A stretch of DNA of 64,000 bases from JAEZDC01 sp036676415 (GCA_036676415.1 JAKFCX010000005.1:19023-83022), one strand, 5' to 3'. Shown: positions 35,184-44,648, counted from the stretch's first letter. The notes: generated from the sequence alone by a model not told the origin. Program-made: numbers and translations.

Positions 35184-36086
35184 ATGTTCGGCGTAACGAT
35201 ACTTGGTAATAATTCTGCGATTCCTGCATTTGACAGACATCCGACTGCACAGGTAGTTACGATGAATGAACAGATGTTCTTATTTGATTGTGGCGAAGGA
35301 ACTCAAATGCAATTTTCGGCATATAAGATCAAGCGAAGCCGCATCAACCACATTTTTATTTCTCATTTGCATGGCGATCATTATTTTGGTTTGATCGGCT
35401 TACTAACAAGCTATAGTCTCCTGTCAAGAACAACCGACCTGCATTTATATGGACCAGCTCCGCTGAAAAAAATACTTGACCTGCAATTAGAAGCAGCCAG
35501 CACCATTCTATGTTACAATCTTCATTTTCATCCAATAGACGCCGAAGGGCTGCTAGTTGATGATAAGAAGTTTACCGTTGAATGTTTTTCTACGAAACAC
35601 CGTATCCCTTGCTGGGGTTTTATTGTAAGAGAGAAAAAGAAACCCCGGAAGATCAACAAAGAAGAGATTATTAAGCATGATATACCTGCTGCATTTTATG
35701 AGAGGCTGAAAATGGGAGAAGATTATACCAACAAAGAAGGAACAGTGCTGAAGAATGAGTTTGTGACTGTTCCGTCCACACCTGCAAAAAGTTATGCATT
35801 TGCTGCTGACACAGTTTACTTTGAAGATATTGCTGAAAAGGTAAACGGTGTTACGATGCTCTATCATGAAGCAACTTACCTGAAAGACCAGCACCAAAGA
35901 GCTGCTGATCGCTTTCATTCTACAACAATACAGGCTGCTGCTATTGCTCAAAAAGCCGGAGTTGAAAAATTATTGCTCGGCCACTTTAGTAGTAAGTATG
36001 ACGTGTTGGATGAATTTTTAGCGGAAGCAAAAGAAGTGTTTCCCAACACACAATTGGCCATTGAAGGTGCTACTTACCTGATATAG
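35184..36086 (+). CDS. rnz: Ribonuclease Z
   Basis: A 300-residue zinc endonuclease that trims the 3' end of tRNA precursors. The metallo-beta-lactamase core is intact: H61-x-H63-x-D65-H66 (SHLHGDHYFGL), CGEGTQMQ, the SYAFAADTVYF segment, YHEATYL and LGHFSSKY with the last zinc ligands. The length matches the short bacterial form. tRNA-Asp at 43159-43232 does not encode CCA, consistent with the need for 3' trimming followed by CCA addition. It converges on the esterase gene with only 7 bp between stops. Confidence 0.95.
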   Translation: MFGVTILGNNSAIPAFDRHPTAQVVTMNEQMFLFDCGEGTQMQFSAYKIKRSRINHIFISHLHGDHYFGLIGLLTSYSLLSRTTDLHLYGPAPLKKILDLQLEAASTILCYNLHFHPIDAEGLLVDDKKFTVECFSTKHRIPCWGFIVREKKKPRKINKEEIIKHDIPAAFYERLKMGEDYTNKEGTVLKNEFVTVPSTPAKSYAFAADTVYFEDIAEKVNGVTMLYHEATYLKDQHQRAADRFHSTTIQAAAIAQKAGVEKLLLGHFSSKYDVLDEFLAEAKEVFPNTQLAIEGATYLI

Positions 36087-36093
36087 ACAACCT

Positions 36094-37251
36094 TTACAAT
36101 ATGCCCACTAACCATTTATAAAAAACGGGAAATTGTTTTCGCCATGTCGGCTCATTATGTAAGCCCAGTGGATTCACAAATGTAGTGGTGTTGACGGTTT
36201 TCTTTTTTTCGATCAAAGCGATCATGCGATTCATATCAGACACCATCGTAGTGCTCTCCTTTCCTCCTGCATAGAAATAAAACTTCGGTTTATTTGAACC
36301 CCAGTCGGCCTTTTCCACATCAGTATAAAGCTGTGGTGCGGTCCAGAAAGCAGGAGAAAAAACACCGGCACCTCCAAACACATCGGGATACTTCATTACT
36401 GCATACAAACTAATCAATCCACCCATACTGCTTCCTGCAGTGAAAGTATTAGCTGCATCCTTTTTCGTTCTAAACTTCTGATCGATGTAGGGTTTTAAGG
36501 TCTGTACTAAAAAATCAATATATAAACTGCCCTCTCCCTTACCAAATTGTTTATTATCGTAGGGATTGTACTCGTTCATCCTTTTTTCACCACCGTTATC
36601 AATACCCACCACGATCATGTGTTTACCAGTTTCTTTTTGCAATGAATCCATTGCTTCATCAACACCCCACTCACCAAAAGGTGCTGTTTGCTCATTGAAC
36701 AAATTCTGGCCATCATGCATGTACAACACTGGGTATGCATTCTTTGATGTTGCATATCCTTTGGGCAAATAGATCCAAACCCTTCTTTTTCTATCCAGTT
36801 GTGGAATGTGGAATGTAGAATCAAGAATCTTCACCTGTGGCGTGGCTGTATATGGCTTAGGCTTAACAGGATAATCATCTTTCCAACCTTCAATTACAAT
36901 CTCTTCTGTCATATCTCCTTTTACTTCGACCACCCTGTCTGCAATATCCCTGCCATCGGAAGTTGTCTCAACTTTTGACCAATCACCTCTTGTAAACTTA
37001 AAAGCATACATACCTGCAGGAATATCTTTGAGTACAACTGCTACTCTGCTGCCCAGTGGTTTCAGTTTGTAATTCTCGTCTTTCGCATTCCAGCCGTTGA
37101 AATTACCAGCCACATAAATTGGTTCTGCAGCTCTTTGTGCCACATTCACTGTCGGCTTCGGAACGTTGGTTACAACAAGTTTCAAAGTATACTGGCTAAA
37201 GCAACTTCCGGCAACAACAAGCAAAAGCAAAAAGAGAGTGTACTTCTTCAT
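36094..37251 (-). CDS. Exported esterase (Fes/EstA-like alpha/beta hydrolase) with N-terminal CBM48-like domain
   Basis: A 385-residue exported protein. A signal peptide (MKKYTLFLLLLVVAGSCFS) is followed by a beta-sandwich at about 40-135 (IYVAGNFNGWNAKDENYKL...PAGMYAFKFTRGDWS) like glycogen-binding CBM48/E-set domains. The putative-esterase alpha/beta hydrolase fold follows: YPVLYMHDGQNLF, VGIDNGG, the nucleophile elbow AGSSMGGL and a C-terminal His (GLHNEPTWR). Relatives cleave ferulate, acetate or siderophore esters, so the substrate is open. It lies just downstream of the dapA terminator on the same strand. Confidence 0.88.
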   Translation of the reverse strand: MKKYTLFLLLLVVAGSCFSQYTLKLVVTNVPKPTVNVAQRAAEPIYVAGNFNGWNAKDENYKLKPLGSRVAVVLKDIPAGMYAFKFTRGDWSKVETTSDGRDIADRVVEVKGDMTEEIVIEGWKDDYPVKPKPYTATPQVKILDSTFHIPQLDRKRRVWIYLPKGYATSKNAYPVLYMHDGQNLFNEQTAPFGEWGVDEAMDSLQKETGKHMIVVGIDNGGEKRMNEYNPYDNKQFGKGEGSLYIDFLVQTLKPYIDQKFRTKKDAANTFTAGSSMGGLISLYAVMKYPDVFGGAGVFSPAFWTAPQLYTDVEKADWGSNKPKFYFYAGGKESTTMVSDMNRMIALIEKKKTVNTTTFVNPLGLHNEPTWRKQFPVFYKWLVGIL

Positions 37252-37273
37252 GGTTGTGAAAATAAGAACAAAA

Positions 37274-37295
37274 AAGCCACCTGTTAAAGTGGCTT
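37274..37295 (-). terminator. Intrinsic terminator after dapA
   Basis: AAGCCAC / GTGGCTT stem with an 8-nt loop, followed on the minus strand by a T run. It separates dapA from the esterase gene. Confidence 0.85.
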
Positions 37296-37301
37296 CATAT
37301 T

Positions 37302-38186
37302 TTAACTAAAATCTTTTAGATATCGTTTTACCTGGTCATGTAAAGATTGACTTAATGGCGTTACCGGTAGCCGTAAATAATTTTCTATCACACCTAACTC
37401 TTTTAAAAATGCCTTGACTCCTGCCGGATTATTTTCTGCAAACAAAAGGTCATAACCTTCCAGCATTTGATAGTGCAGCATTCTTGCCGAAACATAGTCG
37501 TTATCTAAACAATGACGCACCATTTGTGAAAACTGCTTTGGAAAACAATTCGCAGCTACACTGATCACACCATTCATTCCACATGCAATTTGAGGTAACA
37601 CGAGATTATCGTCACCACTCACTACCAAAAAGTCTGAAGGTTTGTCTTTCAATATCTGCATACACTGAGCAAGATCACCACTTGCTTCTTTAATACCTGC
37701 AATATTATCGAGCTCAGCAAGCTTCAAAGTGGTAGAAGCATTCATATTACGTCCGGTTCTTCCCGGTACATTGTACAATAGCAAAGGCTTTGGCGATGCT
37801 GCTGCCAGTGCTTTATAATGTTGGTAAAGCCCTTCCTGTGATGGTTTATTATAATAAGGTGATGCACTTAAAACTGCAGTTGCTTTTTCCAATGGAAATT
37901 TCTCAAGGTCTTTAATAAGTTCATGGGTACTGTTACCACCGATTCCAACTACCACGGGCACTCTTCCATTCACTTGCTCGTAAGTGTATTCCAGTATCTG
38001 CAGTTTCTCTTCCTTTGAAAGTGTTGGCGTTTCACCAGTGGTTCCCAGGCTCACCACATATTCTACTCCACCATCTAAAATAAAGGTGATCAATTTTCCC
38101 AGAGCATCATAATCCACTTCAAAATTGCTCTTGAATGGAGTGATCATTGCAACACCGGTTCCTCTTAATGTATCTTTTAATGACAT
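37302..38186 (-). CDS. dapA: 4-hydroxy-tetrahydrodipicolinate synthase
   Basis: A 294-residue aldolase-type enzyme joining pyruvate and aspartate semialdehyde in lysine and diaminopimelate synthesis. The family residues are in place: GTTGE (T49, T50), Y139 in LLYNVPGRTGRNM, the Schiff-base lysine K166 in GIKEASGD and the TIM-barrel length. It follows accA by 37 bp on the same strand; the gap contains short TTGACCA-type repeats. Co-transcription with accA is plausible, and the terminator at 37274-37295 ends the unit. Confidence 0.95.
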   Translation of the reverse strand: MSLKDTLRGTGVAMITPFKSNFEVDYDALGKLITFILDGGVEYVVSLGTTGETPTLSKEEKLQILEYTYEQVNGRVPVVVGIGGNSTHELIKDLEKFPLEKATAVLSASPYYNKPSQEGLYQHYKALAAASPKPLLLYNVPGRTGRNMNASTTLKLAELDNIAGIKEASGDLAQCMQILKDKPSDFLVVSGDDNLVLPQIACGMNGVISVAANCFPKQFSQMVRHCLDNDYVSARMLHYQMLEGYDLLFAENNPAGVKAFLKELGVIENYLRLPVTPLSQSLHDQVKRYLKDFS

Positions 38187-38200
38187 AGCTTAATGCATTT

Positions 38201-38231
38201 CTTTATTGACCATTGACCATTGACTATTGAC
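38201..38231. repeat. Short tandem repeat of ATTGACC/ATTGACT units
   Basis: Four 7-nt units (TTGACCA, TTGACCA, TTGACTA, TTGACTA) lie in the accA/dapA gap and run into the accA stop codon. The number of units may vary between strains. Confidence 0.7.
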
Positions 38232-39219
38232 TAACTTCTTCAACACTCACTTCATCCCAGAAGCCCATCTTGCCAAATTTCTCTATACGTTTATTGATTC
38301 TATCAGCTGCATTCATCGGCTTCAATTCTGCAATAGAATTGATGATGCGATTTTTAAGTATCTCCGCTGCGGCATCATAATCCCAATGAGCTCCACCATC
38401 AGGTTCAGGAACTATTTCATCCACCAGACCAAAACCTTTCATATCGGTCGCAGTTAAACGAAGCTGTTCTGCAGCTACTTCTTTTTTCTCCCAGCTACGC
38501 CATAAAATTGAACTGCAACTTTCAGGAGATATTACCGTGTACCAGGTATTCTCCATCATCAACACCCTGTCTCCTACTCCAATTCCTAATGCACCACCAC
38601 TGGCACCTTCACCAATAATGCAAACGATAACAGGAACTTTTAAACGGATCATTTCATAAATATTCCTCGCTATGGCTTCACCCTGACCTCTTTCCTCTGC
38701 TTCAAGTCCTGGAAATGCACCTGGCGTATCGATCAATGTAACAACCGGTTTATTGAATTTCTCTGCGAGTCTCATTAATCGCAATGCTTTCCGATATCCT
38801 TCAGGATTGGCCATTCCAAAATTTCGCTGTTGTCTTGTTTTGGTGTTGATTCCTTTTTGCTGACCGATGAACATTACTGTTTGTCCATCCAGGTCTGCAA
38901 AACCACCGACCATTGCTTTGTCATCTTTTACATTCCGATCCCCATGCAGTTCAACAAAGTTGGTGGTCATCTTTTGAATATACTTTAGCGTATAAGGTCG
39001 ATCCGGATGACGACTTAGCTGAACACGCTGCCATGGTGTTAAACGTTCAGTGATTTCTTTTCTTTTCTGAATAATGGAATATTCAAGCTGTTCTATTGTC
39101 TGGGAGTAATCGATCTTTGGATTCTTTTCAGCAAGCTTTTTATTCTGATCAATTTGTTCGTACAGCTCTTTGATTGGCTGTTCGAACTCTAAAAACTGGC
39201 GATTTGGATATTGCGGCAT
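38224..39219 (-). CDS. accA: Acetyl-CoA carboxylase carboxyltransferase subunit alpha
   Basis: A 331-residue crotonase-fold subunit of acetyl-CoA carboxylase, moving the carboxyl group from biotin to acetyl-CoA for fatty acid synthesis. The N-terminal helical part (FLEFEQPIKELYEQID...IDYSQTIEQLEYSII) and the catalytic core (PEGYRKALRLMRLAEKFNKPVVTLIDTPGAFPGLEAEERGQGEAIA, EGASGGALGIGVGDRVLMMENTWYTVISPE) match AccA. Partner subunits accB, accC and accD are not in the window. Confidence 0.95.
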   Translation of the reverse strand: MPQYPNRQFLEFEQPIKELYEQIDQNKKLAEKNPKIDYSQTIEQLEYSIIQKRKEITERLTPWQRVQLSRHPDRPYTLKYIQKMTTNFVELHGDRNVKDDKAMVGGFADLDGQTVMFIGQQKGINTKTRQQRNFGMANPEGYRKALRLMRLAEKFNKPVVTLIDTPGAFPGLEAEERGQGEAIARNIYEMIRLKVPVIVCIIGEGASGGALGIGVGDRVLMMENTWYTVISPESCSSILWRSWEKKEVAAEQLRLTATDMKGFGLVDEIVPEPDGGAHWDYDAAAEILKNRIINSIAELKPMNAADRINKRIEKFGKMGFWDEVSVEEVSQ

Positions 39220-39326
39220 GTTCTGCTTTTCGGTTGAGCTGGTAAAATTAGGGGTTTCAAGAAAAAAGCAGGAATTTCTATTGGAGAGTGATTAATCAAC
39301 CATTTTTGTTGAATAAATCAGAAAAA

Positions 39327-39348
39327 AGAGGCTTCCGTGGAAGCCTCT
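39327..39348 (-). terminator. Intrinsic terminator after the metallopeptidase gene
   Basis: AGAGGCTTCC / GGAAGCCTCT inverted repeat (tight 2-nt centre, so the true loop is about 6 nt) followed by a T run on the minus strand, 12 bp after the stop at 39360. Confidence 0.88.
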
Positions 39349-39359
39349 CTGGTAGTTAG

Positions 39360-42300
39360 TTACTCTTTTACAATCTTATTCTGTTTAATCAGGACACCGT
39401 TCTTGTCGATGATCGTCACCAGGTAAACACCCGGAGCAAACCTGCTGGTATTGATGGTTGAAACATTTGCAAAGGTTCTTGCTTCTATTCTACGACCATA
39501 CATATCAGTCACCGTAGCTGTAACGGTTTCGTTCAATGAACCCATGTTTATTTTCAGTTCATTCTTAACAGGGTTAGGATACATTGAAACGATCGGCATA
39601 TCCGGATCGATACGTGTTGCTGTACCGAGCTGTACTTTAAGAGTATAACAATTGGTTGCACTATTAGCATTGTTATATCCATATACCTGAACATAATAAG
39701 TTCCGGCTGCAGCAGTATAACTGATCGTTTCACTGGTAGTTCCTCCATTTTGGGAGATAGCTACCTGTGTACCTGCACCATTTCTAAGCCTTAAATCATA
39801 ATCACCCGGTAATGTTGTTAAGGTTATTGTGATCGTTCCACCTGTAGTGATCACAAACTTGTAATAGTCGTTATCGCCACTTGGACTGATCAAGCCTGTG
39901 ATATTGGTGTTGAAAGGAATTGTTGCTGCTCCACCGGTAGTGCCATTGGTAGATACATCATAACTACTCTGGCAACCTGTTGCTGAAGTAGAGGTTGCTT
40001 TGATCGTATAACATGTTGCACTTGTAGCTCCATTGTAACCGATCACTCTTATGTAATACGTACCAGCAACTTGGTTGTTCAGGGTGACTGTTTCTGTTGC
40101 AGTTCCACTTGTCCCGGAGCCGATCTGTGTTCCAGCACTGTTATATATATGGAGGTCAAAATCCACTCCGGATGGGCCAACAAGATTGTATACTATATTA
40201 CTTGTTGCAGTAGTAATTATCTTAAAGAAATCAATATCTGTAGAACTGCTGATAGCGGCAGAATTTGTTACACCAGAAGTAATCGCTGCACCTGCAGCCT
40301 GTGTTTCGTTAGGCTCGAAGGCTGTTGCACAGGTTGAAACGGTGGATGTAGTGAACTGTGCAGATGCATAACCACTAGAACTGGCAGAACAGTTTGTTCT
40401 TACTCTCCAGTCATAAGAAGAAGACGAAGTCAATCCACTTAAATTAACTGAAGTACCGGTAGTACCGGTTGCAGCATTCGTCCATGTACCGGATGAAGTG
40501 AGTTTATAATCCACGTCATAACTTACTGCTCCACTGGCTGCACTCCAGCTAACTGTTGCACTGCTTGTTGTGATTGCAGAAGCCGTTAAACCAGTAGGAG
40601 CATTGCATGTGGCAACAGAGCCTGTTGTGAACTGCGATGCTGTATAACTGCTGGAAGAAGCTGAACAATTTGTTCTCACTCTCCAGTCGTAAACAGTACC
40701 AGCTGCCAGACCAATTAAATTGGCCGATGTTGAAGTAGTTCCTGTTACTGAATTTGTCCATGTACCTGAAGCCGATGTTTTATAATCTACATCATAACTT
40801 ATTGCACCACTGACTGCAGTCCAGTTAACTGTTGCAGATGATGTGGTAATGGAAGAAGCAGACAATCCTGAGGGAGCACTACATGAAGAACCGGAAGTAA
40901 TAGTGAAGTTGGAATTAGAGATATCGAAGAAAATATTTCCTACCGCTTCTACTTTTATTCTTGCAGTGGTACTTGGTGTATTGGGAATTGTCAACACCTC
41001 AGAACCATCATTTGCTGTACTTGCTGTGAGCACGGTATTGAATGTTTGCCCACCATCTGTTGACAATGATATCTTCACACTAGAACAATTGATCGGAGAA
41101 AGATTGGTGCTGTTAACACTCCAGGTAATAGTTTGAGCAGAGCCTCCAGCCCATGATACTGCTGTGTTAGGTGCAGTAACAGCAAAAGGTCCGGCTGTAC
41201 CATTCACAGTAACAACCATATTGGCAAACTGGGTCTGCCCCACACTAACAGGAGTAGTGGAACGATATACTGCATTATCTCTTACCGTTAACCGGAAGTT
41301 CAATGTTCTTGCAACAGAGCTTAATGCTTCAGTGTTGGCACCAGCATCACCACCTGGTAAAGGACCTGTTACCGTACCTCCCGATAGAATGGTTGATAGC
41401 TGTGGGAAATAACGTGTAGGAGAAGTAGTCGGCCTGAATGATATCCAGTTAGGCCCGGTTGTTTTTGTGGCGCTGGCAACACTGCTGGCACCGGTTTGTG
41501 TTGAACCTGCATTATCGTTCTGCTCCCAGCAATAGGTTAATATATCGCCAGAATTTGCATCAGATGCAGAACCTGTTAAAGCGAAGGGTGTACTCTTAGG
41601 AATTGTATAATTGCTCATTGCATTTACCACAGGAGTTGCATTGGTAGCAGAAATATTCGTTGTCACGGGGCAGGTCTTTGATCCAAAATTTGTTTGAATC
41701 TGCTGAATAGATGCCTGGTGGTAAAAATCGTAAGAATGAGGTGCAAGATCCTGGCTGGTGATACCTGCATAACCCATGATGGTTATACCTGAACCGGGCT
41801 CTTTGTTTACGCCCGTTCCTTCATTACTCATTGAGAAGGTATGATTGGCACCAAGCTGGTGACCGATCTCATGCACTACATAGTCAACATCAAAATTATC
41901 TCCCTGTGGAACACCGTCTGCAGGAGAAGTAAATCCCTTTCCTTTCTGTCCGTTGGTACAAACGCAGCCGATACAGCCTGCATTTCCACCACCACCTGAA
42001 GCTCCGAATAAATGACCTACATCGTAGTTGGCTTCACCAATAACTGATGTTAAGGTATTCTGTAATTCATTGTTCCATGCACCACCAGATCCTGCTGAGG
42101 CAGCAGAGTAAGGATCTGTAGAGGCGTTATAATAAAATACTGAAGTGGTATTCGCTACCAGGTTAAGGTGTAAGGCCAGATCTTTTTCATATATTCCGTT
42201 GCAGCGAGTCATGGTATTATTTACCGCGGCAAGAACAAGTGATACCTGAGAAGCACTTGTTGCACCGAAGTAATTAGAGTATTCAGCTGTTACGGATTGT

Positions 42301-42926
42301 GCCAGCCGCATTGTTTTGAGATCGCCACCTGATCTTGCTGTAAGATTTAATGAAGTGATGTTCCTGTCGAGTCCAATGGTTAGCGATTCTTCTTCAGTGG
42401 TACAAGCCCAGGGTATCTTTCCTTTTGGTCTTTGCGAAACATATACAGCGTACACTTTATGATCAGCAGAATAGGGCTCCATGAATTCATTGGCTTTCTC
42501 CGTTCTGAACACCATGGTCTGAATGCCTTGTGGGGAAATACTTAATTTTAACGTAGCAGAGGGATCAGTAATACCGACTCCGGAAAATGCCCTGATCTCA
42601 GGAAATTGTTCCTGTAGTGAAGGCTCAAAATTCGAAGCTTCGTAGACTTTGAACTGTTCAATACCTCCATCAGCATTTGGTAACGAAATAATCGTTGATT
42701 TTTTACTGTTCGTACTATTTGTAATTGAAAATAATACTTGCTGCAAAGGTGGCTGGGTCAGGGTAAATAATTTGAATTCCGTTGGATAAGATGGCCGTAA
42801 TGCAGATTTGTCCGGAATGATAGTGGTCTTGTTTTGCGTAGTTGCTGACCAGTAATCGTTAGTTTGTGAGAATACGTTACCGGTAACCAACAGCAGTAAA
42901 GCTGTTTGGAATAGAAGTTTTTTCAT
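39360..42926 (-). CDS. Secreted reprolysin-like zinc metallopeptidase with FN3 and PPC domains, T9SS type A
   Basis: An 1188-residue exported protease. After the signal peptide (MKKLLFQTALLLLVTGNVFS) comes a propeptide-like region, then the M12B-type catalytic domain at about 180-420 with HEIGHQLGANH (first His near 352) and a downstream Met-turn (IMGY). Two nearly identical fibronectin type III domains (about 93 residues apart, starting CSAPSGLSA and CNAPTGLTA) and two PPC-type domains (GTYYIRVIGYN, GTYYVQVYGYN) follow. The last about 80 residues (MYPNPVKNELKI...GVYLVTIIDKNGVLI) are the T9SS type A sorting domain. The start at 42926 is chosen over 42983 because it opens the signal peptide. 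Confidence 0.93.
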   Translation of the reverse strand: MKKLLFQTALLLLVTGNVFSQTNDYWSATTQNKTTIIPDKSALRPSYPTEFKLFTLTQPPLQQVLFSITNSTNSKKSTIISLPNADGGIEQFKVYEASNFEPSLQEQFPEIRAFSGVGITDPSATLKLSISPQGIQTMVFRTEKANEFMEPYSADHKVYAVYVSQRPKGKIPWACTTEEESLTIGLDRNITSLNLTARSGGDLKTMRLAQSVTAEYSNYFGATSASQVSLVLAAVNNTMTRCNGIYEKDLALHLNLVANTTSVFYYNASTDPYSAASAGSGGAWNNELQNTLTSVIGEANYDVGHLFGASGGGGNAGCIGCVCTNGQKGKGFTSPADGVPQGDNFDVDYVVHEIGHQLGANHTFSMSNEGTGVNKEPGSGITIMGYAGITSQDLAPHSYDFYHQASIQQIQTNFGSKTCPVTTNISATNATPVVNAMSNYTIPKSTPFALTGSASDANSGDILTYCWEQNDNAGSTQTGASSVASATKTTGPNWISFRPTTSPTRYFPQLSTILSGGTVTGPLPGGDAGANTEALSSVARTLNFRLTVRDNAVYRSTTPVSVGQTQFANMVVTVNGTAGPFAVTAPNTAVSWAGGSAQTITWSVNSTNLSPINCSSVKISLSTDGGQTFNTVLTASTANDGSEVLTIPNTPSTTARIKVEAVGNIFFDISNSNFTITSGSSCSAPSGLSASSITTSSATVNWTAVSGAISYDVDYKTSASGTWTNSVTGTTSTSANLIGLAAGTVYDWRVRTNCSASSSSYTASQFTTGSVATCNAPTGLTASAITTSSATVSWSAASGAVSYDVDYKLTSSGTWTNAATGTTGTSVNLSGLTSSSSYDWRVRTNCSASSSGYASAQFTTSTVSTCATAFEPNETQAAGAAITSGVTNSAAISSSTDIDFFKIITTATSNIVYNLVGPSGVDFDLHIYNSAGTQIGSGTSGTATETVTLNNQVAGTYYIRVIGYNGATSATCYTIKATSTSATGCQSSYDVSTNGTTGGAATIPFNTNITGLISPSGDNDYYKFVITTGGTITITLTTLPGDYDLRLRNGAGTQVAISQNGGTTSETISYTAAAGTYYVQVYGYNNANSATNCYTLKVQLGTATRIDPDMPIVSMYPNPVKNELKINMGSLNETVTATVTDMYGRRIEARTFANVSTINTSRFAPGVYLVTIIDKNGVLIKQNKIVKE

Positions 42927-43133
42927 GTGCAAGCAATAGTTGTTTAAGTTTAGAAATAGGCGAAATCTAAAAATAACCTGCACTAAAGCAAAAAGAGAGT
43001 AACAAAATGAAGGATTACTAACCTATTCAGACATTTTTTAATTGTTTCATATTGCTTGCATGGTGAATATTATTAACAAACTAACTTGAAGGGGAATAAT
43101 TACATGAGGTGGCATGGAGCTTTAAAACGAAAA

Positions 43134-43153
43134 AGCCTCTCGATTGAGAGACT
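43134..43153 (-). terminator. Intrinsic terminator after tRNA-Asp
   Basis: AGCCTCTC / GAGAGACT stem with one mismatch and a GATT loop, followed on the minus strand by a T-rich run. It lies 5 bp past the tRNA 3' end. Confidence 0.75.
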
Positions 43154-43158
43154 TTTTG

Positions 43159-43232
43159 CGGACCGGACGGGACTCGAACCCGCGACCTCCGCCGTGACAG
43201 GGCGGCATTCTAACCAACTGAACTACCGATCC
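43159..43232 (-). tRNA. tRNA-Asp (anticodon GTC)
   Basis: The minus strand folds as a 74-nt cloverleaf: acceptor stem GGATCGG paired with CCGGTCC, D-arm with the AGTTGGTTAGA loop, anticodon loop CTGTCAC giving GTC, and a T-arm with GTTCGAG. The discriminator base is G, and CCA is not encoded. GTC reads Asp codons GAC and GAU. The gene stands alone on the minus strand, just upstream of its terminator. Confidence 0.97.
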
Positions 43233-43730
43233 TTTCCTAGAACAATCGCTTGTTTTTGGGAGTGCAAATATAAGGGGAACAGTTTCTTTTAAACAAAAGT
43301 TTCCTGAAAAAATATTCTCAAGTCATTTGATGATGATAACACTGCATCCACCCCAATCCCAAAAGAACATCCCAGATGCTATTTCATCTCATGCAAAATT
43401 GTTTATTCAAATAATTAACATTAACCGAATAAAGCCAAACTTACTCTCCCCTATAATTAGTGATGCTGATCAAATGAAGAAAAGTGAACAAAAACTGTAA
43501 TGCATTTAAGAAAATGTTATAGAAACATTAAACAAATCACTAACATAAAGTGGTCTGTGCACCAAAGCCGCATCTAAGTTGCTGAGGTCCACACCTCCTA
43601 CAGTTAAGCTGCTGTCACCTGTGTAAATCGCTTCACACATTAGCACTTTTCTTACACAACTTGTAGTTACTTTCGGTAAGTTAACGGTACATCACCCGTT
43701 ATTACCTATTCAACAGAACACAGACATCCT
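43233..43730. other. 498-bp stretch without a recognised gene, upstream of the L,D-transpeptidase
   Basis: No ORF with coding character or known RNA motif is seen. A small GAGGT / ACCTC hairpin (43584-43597) lacks a T run. The tRNA promoter must lie in about 43233-43290 on the minus strand, and the transpeptidase promoter in the right half. This is the longest gene-free interval in the window. Confidence 0.6.
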
Positions 43731-44474
43731 ATGAAAAAAATCACTTACGTATTTATCTTCTCTTTCATTGCTGCTATAATGTTGATCCCTGTTTTATCCG
43801 GCGCAAAAAAAGTGACCGCCAGCATGACGAATATCAATGATAATGTTTCTTCGGAAGTTGTTATTGATACCGTGATTGCGGAAGATGATCATTCAGCTTT
43901 GTATGAATTGTTAGGGCTCGATAAGAAAGGCCTGGACAGGAATGCTTTTGATATTGCAATTACAGGTTATAATAAACTATCGGAAGCAGGTAAGATAAAG
44001 AACAACAAATTATCGATTGTAGACTTCAGCCAGCCTAGCACAAAAAAGCGTTTATATATTATTGACATCACAGCTAAGAAATTGTTATTCCATACACTTG
44101 TTGCTCATGGAAAGAACAGTGGTGATATTGTACCAAAAAGATTCTCTAACACTAATGAATCATTACAAAGCAGTCTTGGTTTTTATGTGACTGCTGAAAG
44201 GTACCAGGGCAAACATGGTCTTTCAATGAGAATGGATGGTGTTGAAAAAACAAACAGTAATGCAAGAGCAAGAGCGATCGTTCTTCATGGTGCAACGTAT
44301 GTGAGTGAGCAATTTGTAAAATCAACCGGTTACCTTGGAAGAAGCTGGGGTTGTCCTGCCGTTAACCCTGAACTGAATGAGCCGATCATAAATGCAATCG
44401 GAAATGGATCTGCATTGTTTATTTATAGTCCGCAAGCAGATTATATCAGTCAATCTTCTTTGGCTACAAGATAA
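43731..44474 (+). CDS. Murein L,D-transpeptidase catalytic domain protein (YkuD_2 type)
   Basis: A 247-residue exported protein with signal anchor (MKKITYVFIFSFIAAIMLIPVLSG). A helical region precedes the catalytic domain (about 85-235): LYIIDITAKKLLFHTLVAHGKNSG, IVLHGATYVSE with His near 186 and SWGCPAV with Cys208. This is the H...S-x-G-C pattern of L,D-transpeptidases. The family makes 3-3 peptidoglycan cross-links or attaches proteins; the YkuD_2 branch found here has little direct biochemistry. It has a long upstream gap (498 bp) and its own terminator. Confidence 0.87.
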   Translation: MKKITYVFIFSFIAAIMLIPVLSGAKKVTASMTNINDNVSSEVVIDTVIAEDDHSALYELLGLDKKGLDRNAFDIAITGYNKLSEAGKIKNNKLSIVDFSQPSTKKRLYIIDITAKKLLFHTLVAHGKNSGDIVPKRFSNTNESLQSSLGFYVTAERYQGKHGLSMRMDGVEKTNSNARARAIVLHGATYVSEQFVKSTGYLGRSWGCPAVNPELNEPIINAIGNGSALFIYSPQADYISQSSLATR

Positions 44475-44496
44475 AATTTAATACTCCTTGCTGCTC

Positions 44497-44522
44497 AAAG
44501 CCTCTCAATGCAGGGGCTTTTT
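44497..44522 (+). terminator. Intrinsic terminator after the L,D-transpeptidase
   Basis: AAAGCCTCT / AGGGGCTTT stem (one G-U pair) with a short loop and a T run, 23 bp past the stop. Confidence 0.75.
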
Positions 44523-44623
44523 GCTGTTAAATAGCGAATAAGAAGTACAAAAGTGCACCTTGGCAGTTAAGTACATTATTTCCACATCGGAGATTTCCGG
44601 CTAATCCAGCCTTACTGAATAGC

Positions 44624-44631
44624 TATCTTTG
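44624..44631 (+). promoter_or_regulatory. Bacteroidota-type promoter -7 element of the Gfo/Idh gene
   Basis: TATCTTTG fits TAnnTTTG, 17 bp before the ATG at 44649. It would drive the Gfo/Idh and sugar transferase pair. Confidence 0.5.
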
Positions 44632-44648
44632 GCAAAACTGGAATTAGC

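Noticed and set aside
43086..43292. Plus-strand ORF of 68 codons
   Set aside because: It runs antisense through tRNA-Asp and its terminator and has no coding character of its own.
43584..43597. GAGGT / ACCTC hairpin as a terminator
   Set aside because: The stem is 5 bp with no T run and no gene ends there.
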